Notes under the pieces: generated by a model
Told to the model about the DNA's origin: nothing
What the model saw: the letters and a program-made list of their open reading frames with translations, nothing else
Databases searched by the model: none
NCBI RefSeq assembly: GCF_002366715.1
Contig: NZ_DFBS01000033.1
Span: 85,325-149,324 of the forward strand
DNA length: 64,000 nucleotides
Direction of reading: 5' to 3'
DNA from: Halomonas sp. UBA3074
Lineage (GTDB): Bacteria > Pseudomonadota > Gammaproteobacteria > Pseudomonadales > Halomonadaceae
Translations under genes and position numbers: made by a program
Shown: piece after piece, positions 58,649 through 64,000 of the stretch
Layout: the number at the start of each line of letters is the position of its first letter
How positions within the stretch are numbered: position 1 is the first letter of the stretch

Positions 58649-60469
58649 ATGCACGGCGACGCGGCAGCCCTCAAGGTACTGCAGGAGGTATTTGGCTACG
58701 ACAGCTTTCGCGGCCCGCAGCAGGCGATCATTGAGCATGTGATCGCCGGTGGTGATGCGCTGGTGCTGATGCCTACCGGCGGAGGCAAGTCGCTGTGTTA
58801 TCAGATCCCGGCGCTGCTGCGCGAAGGCACCGCCATTGTAGTCTCGCCGCTGATAGCGCTGATGCAGGATCAGGTGGCAGCGCTTAAGCAGAACGGGGTT
58901 AGGGCGGACTACCTCAACTCCAGCCTCGACTATCACGAGGCAGTCGAGGTAGAGAATCGGCTACGGGCAGGCGAGCTGGATCTTTTATATGTCGCGCCCG
59001 AGCGGCTGGCCACGGCGCGTATGCAGATGCTGCTGGAACAGACCCGGATTGCGCTGTTCGCCATTGATGAAGCTCACTGCGTCTCCCAGTGGGGCCACGA
59101 TTTCCGCCCGGAGTATCGCCAGCTTTCCCACCTGCATCAGCGTTTCCCCCAGGTGCCGCGCATTGCACTGACCGCCACTGCCGATGTGCCCACCCGGGGC
59201 GATATCATGGAGCATTTACAGCTCCAGAAAGCGGCGCTTTACAACAGCGGCTTTGACCGCCCCAACATTCGCTACCATATCGCTGAAAATCAGGGTAACG
59301 CCAAGGAACAGCTGCTGCGCTTTATCCGCGAGCACCACGACGGCGAAGCGGGCATCGTTTACTGCCTTTCCCGGCGCAAGGTGGAGGAGACCGCCGCCTG
59401 GCTGGAGCGTCAGGGGCTGACTGCACTGCCCTACCACGCAGGGCTTCCCCCCGAGCAGCGCCAGCAGCATCAGACCCGCTTTCTACGTGAAGATGGGGTG
59501 GTCGTCGTCGCCACCATCGCTTTCGGCATGGGCATCGACAAGCCGGACGTGCGCTTTGTCGCTCACCTTAATCTGCCCAAAAGCATCGAAGCCTACTACC
59601 AGGAGACCGGTCGCGCCGGACGTGACGGCCTCCCCGCCGATGCCTGGATGGCCTACGGGCTTCAGGACGTGATCACCCTGCGCCAGATGCAGCAGGACTC
59701 CAGCGCCGCTGACCAGCAAAAGCGCATCGAGCAACAAAAGCTAGATGCCATGCTGGGGCTGTGCGAGATCATCAGCTGTCGCCGCCAGGCGCTTTTGCAC
59801 TACTTTGGCGATCACCTGGACGCCCCTTGCGGCAACTGCGATAACTGCCTGACTCCGCCCGAAACCTGGGAGGCCACCGTGGCGGCGCAAAAGGCACTGT
59901 CGTGCGTCTACCGCACCGAACAGCGCTTCGGCGTGACCTACCTGGTGGATGTGTTGCTAGGCAAAAGTAATGAACGTATCGCCCGCTTTGGCCACGACCG
60001 CCTCAGCACCTTCGGCATCGGCAAAGACCTCACGGCCAGCGAATGGAAAGCGCTCTTTCGCCAACTGATTGCCAGCGGTTTTTTGAGCGTGGATATGGAG
60101 GGGCATGGCGGCATTAAGCTCACCGCCAATGCCAAGCCGGTGCTGCGCGGCGAGCAGACACTCACCCTGCGCAAACCCCTCAAGACCAAGGCCACTCGAC
60201 GAGGAAACAAAGGCGCTTCTGCCCCCCAGGGCCACGGCCCGCTGTGGGAAGCTCTACGCCAGCACCGCCGTGAACTGGCCGAAGCCCAGGGCGTGCCAGC
60301 CTATGTTATCTTCCACGATGCCACCCTGGCTGAACTGGTCGAGCAGAACCCCCAGAGCCTAACGGCACTGGGCAATATCTCCGGCATCGGTGCACGCAAG
60401 CTGGCAGATTACGGCGAGGGCTTTCTGGCCGTCATTCTGGCGCATCAGCAAACCGAGCCAAACAGCTAA
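58649..60469 (+). CDS. recQ: ATP-dependent DNA helicase RecQ
   Basis: 606 aa from the ATG at 58649 (AAGGAGAG upstream); a longer frame to 58607 is rejected because it overlaps that site. SF2 helicase motifs: SFRGPQQAII (motif 0), MPTGGGKSLCYQIP (I), DEAHCVSQWGHDFRPEY (II), LTATADVPT (III), ATIAFGMGIDKPDVR (V) and ETGRAGRDG (VI). Zinc-binding Cys cluster (CEIISCRR, CGNCDNC), winged helix and a C-terminal HRDC domain (LWEALRQHRRELAEAQGVPAYVIFHD). 3'-5' helicase in RecF-pathway recombination. Unrelated to its metabolic neighbours. Confidence 0.96.
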   Translation: MHGDAAALKVLQEVFGYDSFRGPQQAIIEHVIAGGDALVLMPTGGGKSLCYQIPALLREGTAIVVSPLIALMQDQVAALKQNGVRADYLNSSLDYHEAVEVENRLRAGELDLLYVAPERLATARMQMLLEQTRIALFAIDEAHCVSQWGHDFRPEYRQLSHLHQRFPQVPRIALTATADVPTRGDIMEHLQLQKAALYNSGFDRPNIRYHIAENQGNAKEQLLRFIREHHDGEAGIVYCLSRRKVEETAAWLERQGLTALPYHAGLPPEQRQQHQTRFLREDGVVVVATIAFGMGIDKPDVRFVAHLNLPKSIEAYYQETGRAGRDGLPADAWMAYGLQDVITLRQMQQDSSAADQQKRIEQQKLDAMLGLCEIISCRRQALLHYFGDHLDAPCGNCDNCLTPPETWEATVAAQKALSCVYRTEQRFGVTYLVDVLLGKSNERIARFGHDRLSTFGIGKDLTASEWKALFRQLIASGFLSVDMEGHGGIKLTANAKPVLRGEQTLTLRKPLKTKATRRGNKGASAPQGHGPLWEALRQHRRELAEAQGVPAYVIFHDATLAELVEQNPQSLTALGNISGIGARKLADYGEGFLAVILAHQQTEPNS

Positions 60470-60515
60470 CACCCGCCTGAGACGTTAGCGACTCACCAGG
60501 ATGAGTGCTGTCACG

Positions 60516-61463
60516 CTACTCGGCATCGCGCCGCTCATGATCCCAATACGGTTGCTCACCTATCTTTGCGAACAAATATTCTAAAAAGGCGGCCACTTTT
60601 TGTGAGCGAAGGCGATTTTCAGGGTAGATAGCATGAATGCCTTCGCGCGTCGCTTCGCCGAGGGCTTCATAGGTTTCTAGGATGGGCGTTAGGCCGCCAG
60701 CGCGCAGCGCATCAAATAGCAGCCAGGTAGGGAATACCACAATACCTTGTCCTTGCAGAGCGGCTTCCACAAGGCTTTCGGCATTGTTACTCGAGAGATT
60801 GCCTTTGACCGAGTAGCGTTGTGCTAACGGATCGCCTGGGGCCTTGAAATACCACGGCTGCACGCCCCTCGTTCCCTTATAAACCAGGCAATTATGGTTA
60901 CTCAACTGTTCTGGATGAAGCGGCGCGCTGTGTCGCTTTAAATACGCGGGGGCCGCGCAAGCGACAAAGCGCTGGGTCGCCAACTGCCGTGCTACCAGGC
61001 TTGAATCCCCCAGCGACCCCACGCGAATCACGACATCCGCGCCCTCTTGCACCGGGTCGATAAACGCATCGCTCAACGTTAGCTCTACTTCCACGGCCGG
61101 GTTGGCTTGCTGAAAGCTCGCCAATAAAGGCGCTATGTGGCGACGCCCAAACGCCACCGGGGCATTCAAACGCAGTAGCCCCTGCGGTTCTCTGGCACCG
61201 CTGACCACTTGTTCGGTGGCGGCATCCAAACTTTCCAGTACTCGCTTTACTTCCTGAAAGTAGCGCTCACCCGCATCGGTCAGCCTTACCGCCCGGGTGT
61301 GGCGGTAGAGCAAACGCTGACCCAGCGAACGTTCCAATCCGGCGATATGCCGCGAGACGGACGAAGCCGGTAGGTCGAAATAGCGCGCGGCATCGGCGAA
61401 GCTGCCACTTGCAGCCACTCGCACAAAAAGGCGCAACGCTAACAGGCGAAGCGAGTTGTCCAA
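60516..61463 (-). CDS. LysR family transcriptional regulator
   Basis: About 315 aa if started at the TTG at 61463, which has AAAGGA ~10 bp upstream and begins DNSLRLLALRLFVRVAASGSF, the usual LysR start; the frame opens at a TTG at 61502. HTH: SFADAARYFDLPASSVSRHIAGLE. The effector domain begins near EPQGLLRLNAPVAFGRRHIAPLL, the CrgA/AaeR-like style. Divergent from the two small DMT genes, its presumed targets. The start codon is uncertain. Confidence 0.85.
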   Translation of the reverse strand: MDNSLRLLALRLFVRVAASGSFADAARYFDLPASSVSRHIAGLERSLGQRLLYRHTRAVRLTDAGERYFQEVKRVLESLDAATEQVVSGAREPQGLLRLNAPVAFGRRHIAPLLASFQQANPAVEVELTLSDAFIDPVQEGADVVIRVGSLGDSSLVARQLATQRFVACAAPAYLKRHSAPLHPEQLSNHNCLVYKGTRGVQPWYFKAPGDPLAQRYSVKGNLSSNNAESLVEAALQGQGIVVFPTWLLFDALRAGGLTPILETYEALGEATREGIHAIYPENRLRSQKVAAFLEYLFAKIGEQPYWDHERRDAE

Positions 61464-61552
61464 AGTGCAATAGTCCTTTGCAGTTTTAACGCATTGTAGC
61501 AATAACGCTTACTCTCTACAGTACGCGCTTCTTTTACTTAGCGGAGCCACCT

Positions 61553-61981
61553 ATGCGTCATGCACTTATTCTGCTCGGCGTACTCATCGCCGGGATGGGG
61601 CTGTCGGTCGAAGCCGGTTTGCTTGGCCCTCTGGGTGAGCAGGTTGGGCATTTATCGGCCACGTTGTCGATTTTTATGGTGGGCGCGCTCCTGCTCTCGT
61701 TAGCACTGGTGTTTTCGCCAAAGCGCCACTTAGGCACCCTCTTCAAGCAACCTCGTTGGCTGTTAACGGGCGGTATCCTAGGCCCGATCTACGTCATTGT
61801 GTTGACGCTTGCAACACCATTGGTGGGAGTGGGCATGACCATGGTGGGCATTTTGTGCGGGCAAGTCGCGGCTAGCGTTGCCATCGACCACTTTGGCTGG
61901 CTGGGAAGCGAGCAGCGTAAAGTCGACGGCTACCGTGTTGGTGCCTTAGTGATGATTCTTGCCGCCCTGTGGTTAATGTAA
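61553..61981 (+). CDS. Small DMT family transporter subunit (DUF606/YdcZ-like)
   Basis: 142 aa, almost entirely hydrophobic with about five membrane segments. The C-terminal half carries the family pattern TPLVGVGMTMVGILCGQVAASVAIDHFGWLGSEQRKVDGYRVGALVMILAALWL, seen as landmarks GQVAAS and IDHFGW. Half-size DMT proteins work as dimers; the homologous gene 26 bp downstream suggests a heterodimer. Substrate unknown. Confidence 0.82.
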   Translation: MRHALILLGVLIAGMGLSVEAGLLGPLGEQVGHLSATLSIFMVGALLLSLALVFSPKRHLGTLFKQPRWLLTGGILGPIYVIVLTLATPLVGVGMTMVGILCGQVAASVAIDHFGWLGSEQRKVDGYRVGALVMILAALWLM

Positions 61982-62007
61982 CGGCTAACGTATTAAGGAG
62001 CTAAACC

Positions 62008-62484
62008 ATGCTACTCCCTCTTATCTTTATCTTACTGCTCGTGGGCGGCGCGGTGCTGGCAGCCCAGTCCTCCATCAATGGTCGGTTAGGGGCTAAAACA
62101 GGCGTCATCGAGAGCGCCTGGCTGACCTTTATAATGGGCGCTGTCCTGACCTTCTTACTGATGTTCTTTTTTGAGCCCACCCAACAAGCCACGCTTTTCA
62201 GCGTACCCAAATGGCAGTTAACCGGCGCATTGTTTGGCGTGGTCTATATGTTGGCGATCGTCTTTGCCGTACCCCGAGTGGGCACGGCGGCGGCCACGGT
62301 GGCTGTCATTTCTGGCCAACTGCTAATGAGCCTGCTGATTGATCATTTCGGCTGGTTGAGCAATGCAGTCCGCCCGTTAGATGCTTCACGCTATGTCGCT
62401 ATGGCGCTGCTCATCGGTGCTATTGGCTTAATCTACCTTAGCCACCAGCAGCGTCAGCATCGGATGGTGAACCAGCCAAGTTAA
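62008..62484 (+). CDS. Small DMT family transporter subunit (DUF606/YdcZ-like)
   Basis: 158 aa with about five membrane segments, homologous to the preceding gene: VAVISGQLLMSLLIDHFGWL here matches VGILCGQVAASVAIDHFGWL there. AAGGAG lies 9 bp upstream of the ATG. Its last 47 bp overlap the convergent GGDEF gene. Probably forms a complex with the 61553 gene product. Confidence 0.82.
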   Translation: MLLPLIFILLLVGGAVLAAQSSINGRLGAKTGVIESAWLTFIMGAVLTFLLMFFFEPTQQATLFSVPKWQLTGALFGVVYMLAIVFAVPRVGTAAATVAVISGQLLMSLLIDHFGWLSNAVRPLDASRYVAMALLIGAIGLIYLSHQQRQHRMVNQPS

Positions 62485-63667
62485 CCATATGAATGACGTT
62501 GCGCCCCTGCCGCTTGGCTTCATAAAGCGCTCGATCCGCCGTCGATAATAAGTCGGCAGGGGTAAGCTCATCGGTTGGGCAAAGCACGGCTACACCCACG
62601 CTGACGGTAATATAGGCCTGGTGGGAGACACCAAAATTAGGAATGCACAAGGCTTCTACACTAGCGCGAGTACGTTCTGCGGCGACGTATGTCGCCTCGC
62701 TCGAGGCATTCACCATTAGCACCACGAACTCTTCACCGCCAAGGCGCACTACTAAATCGGCGTCGCGGCTATTATCGTGCATGGCCTTGGCCACCTGCTG
62801 TAAGCAGATGTCTCCTTGAGGGTGCCCATAAAAGTCGTTGTAAGCTTTAAAATGATCGATATCGATCACCATCAGCCCCATACACGTCCCTTTATCGATG
62901 GCCTCTTTCCAACGCACAGGTAACACCGTATCCAACTGGCGGCGGTTGGCGAGGTTGGTTAATGGGTCGGTGATCGATAACTGAGAGAGCTTTTGGTTAT
63001 CTTTTAAGTAGTAGCCAGCGCGGATTTTCTCTTTCAGCACATGCAAGTAAGAGGTTCGCTCACTGAGCTCAAAACGGTAATTCGCGACAAGGCTAGAAAT
63101 CCCCATCGCGATAATCGTAAAGATCGCCAGCCGCTTGGCTTCAACGGGCATGGGCTCATAAGGCAACACAAAGGCCAAGATGATGACGATGCTCGCCGCG
63201 GAGGAGGCACAGGCATAGCTGAACCGTAGCGAATAAACAATGTTACCCACCAACAAAATCAATCCATACGTAAAAACATCCAAGTACGAATAGGGAGCTA
63301 TAGACTTAGAAAAAATAAGGCAAGAGAGTATCGTGGCAACGATCACGGTACTCGCCATCATGGTTTCACGCAGCACCGGCGATACCCCATGATACACCCA
63401 CCACAAAATTGGCAAACCAAAGGGAAGCATTACGCCCATGCGCAGTTGAACGGCGGTAGCAAAGGTCTCAGGGCGAAAGCTATAGTCATTGATTAAAAAG
63501 AGGCAATAGATAATCGCTGAGATCACCCCTGCCAACACCATATTGCGGCTGCGCTGACGCTGGGTATCTACTTCGAACCGCGCTTCAACGTCCTCAGCAA
63601 AGCGTAATCGGCAATGCGCGCCATCCAACTCATCCTCGACAGCTTTCAGCAGTGCATCATTGATCAT
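62438..63667 (-). CDS. Membrane-bound diguanylate cyclase (GGDEF)
   Basis: 409 aa. A short cytoplasmic N-terminus, then six or so membrane segments (residues ~42-200), a short linker helix and a C-terminal GGDEF domain. Active site RLGGEEF, with the allosteric inhibition site RDAD exactly five residues before it, so product feedback is likely. DPLTNLANRR and MVIDIDHFKAYND supply the metal and fold motifs. Makes cyclic di-GMP. Overlaps the convergent DMT gene by 47 bp at its 3' end. No EAL domain. Confidence 0.93.
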   Translation of the reverse strand: MINDALLKAVEDELDGAHCRLRFAEDVEARFEVDTQRQRSRNMVLAGVISAIIYCLFLINDYSFRPETFATAVQLRMGVMLPFGLPILWWVYHGVSPVLRETMMASTVIVATILSCLIFSKSIAPYSYLDVFTYGLILLVGNIVYSLRFSYACASSAASIVIILAFVLPYEPMPVEAKRLAIFTIIAMGISSLVANYRFELSERTSYLHVLKEKIRAGYYLKDNQKLSQLSITDPLTNLANRRQLDTVLPVRWKEAIDKGTCMGLMVIDIDHFKAYNDFYGHPQGDICLQQVAKAMHDNSRDADLVVRLGGEEFVVLMVNASSEATYVAAERTRASVEALCIPNFGVSHQAYITVSVGVAVLCPTDELTPADLLSTADRALYEAKRQGRNVIHMVNLAGSPSDADAAGG

Positions 63668-63757
63668 TAAGCTCCCTCAACTGCTGATCTATTACTAATA
63701 ACCTTTACGCAGCATTAATCAATACTAAAAAATCAGCTTTCCCTTTGCCTGTAGTGA

Positions 63758-63772
63758 TAGTGTGCCACACTA
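63758..63772. promoter_or_regulatory. 15-bp palindrome between the GGDEF and YrhK genes
   Basis: TAGTGTG (63758-63764) and CACACTA (63766-63772) are perfect arms around one C, in an AT-rich divergent intergenic region. Possible operator; no regulator is identified. Confidence 0.4.
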
Positions 63773-63861
63773 ACGTTTAGTTAAAATCAATATTGCTTTA
63801 AATATTAAACGATAACTTACCAATACATTTTTTAAATAATAGTTACACAAGGAGGCGGTGA

Positions 63862-64000
63862 ATGCGGCGCGAGCAGAACCCACAAACCCGCGATTGGACG
63901 TTTACCATCGGCCACAAAGAGCTAGTGGTGCATCAGCGCTATGAGGTGCTGAGCATCCTCAATGATTTTTTATTGGGCTTGGCCGCAGAAACTGAGTGCA
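63862..64000 (+). CDS. YrhK domain protein (partial, 3' end outside window)
   Basis: 46 codons are visible from the ATG at 63862, behind a strong AAGGAGG (63849-63855). The translation includes WTFTIGHKELVVHQRYEVLS then ILNDFLLGL, which matches the start of YrhK-like small membrane proteins. Function unknown. The open frame continues past the window end. Confidence 0.7.
   Translation, partial: MRREQNPQTRDWTFTIGHKELVVHQRYEVLSILNDFLLGLAAETEC

Overview
The window reads as chromosomal DNA of a gammaproteobacterium, most probably a Halomonadaceae member (Halomonas or a close relative). The reasons are the fairly GC-rich coding sequence, acidic exported proteins, four separate TRAP solute-binding proteins, an arginine/guanidinobutyrate operon and the style of the LysR/GntR/ROK regulators. 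The genus is inferred from gene content, not from a marker gene. I see no rRNA, tRNA, transposase, phage gene or CRISPR array. The window cuts a gene at each end: an ABC ATPase at 1-1456 (minus strand) and a YrhK-domain gene at 63862-64000 (plus strand).

Region 1 (1-25.9 kb) is a pentose-acid catabolic island that feeds 2-oxoglutarate. A ROK regulator is divergent from a sugar ABC ATPase. A minus-strand operon follows: mutarotase, AraF, AraG, AraH, L-arabinonate dehydratase copy 1 and an SDR dehydrogenase, with a GbpR-like LysR gene divergent from it. A second, almost identical L-arabinonate dehydratase (copy 2) is divergent from a TRAP transporter (DctP-DctQ-DctM), a GguC/AraD1-family 2-keto-3-deoxy-L-arabinonate dehydratase and a 2-oxoglutarate-semialdehyde dehydrogenase. 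Next come an aldose 1-dehydrogenase, a GntR regulator, an EamA transporter and D-xylonate dehydratase (xylD), then an orphan TRAP binding protein and a second GntR gene. The two divergent intergenic regions, dehydratase 2/TRAP and xylD/orphan dctP, share an exact 23-bp element.

Region 2 (26-37.6 kb) is a divergent acid-sugar locus. Leftward: SDR, PdxA2-type dehydrogenase, four-carbon-acid kinase, a complete TRAP system and an Ldh-family dehydrogenase. Rightward: xylX (2-keto-3-deoxy-D-pentonate dehydratase), a FucD-type dehydratase and an FAD-linked 2-hydroxyacid dehydrogenase. FucD acting on D-arabinonate would give the same intermediate as XylD acting on D-xylonate, so both could converge on XylX. 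A candidate operator with core TGTCATAC(A/C)AC occurs in this locus and upstream of a distant Ugp-type ABC transporter at 54.3-58.6 kb. This is my best candidate for an undescribed multi-operon regulon.

Region 3 (37.6-46.96 kb) holds a third TRAP system with a HpcH/HpaI aldolase, a LysR gene, a CaiB-type CoA transferase with an HMG-CoA-lyase-like enzyme, and a periplasmic sorbosone-dehydrogenase-like protein with a diheme cytochrome c.

Region 4 (46.98-54.2 kb) is a guanidino-compound operon: gbuA, a YjiH-family membrane protein, a 2-ketoarginine-decarboxylase-like TPP enzyme and an aldehyde dehydrogenase. It has a clear sigma-54 promoter, tandem 16-bp palindromes upstream and a divergent sigma-54 activator gene.

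Region 5 (54.3-64 kb) has the Ugp-type ABC transporter, recQ, a LysR gene divergent from two small DMT (DUF606) genes, a GGDEF diguanylate cyclase and the partial YrhK gene.
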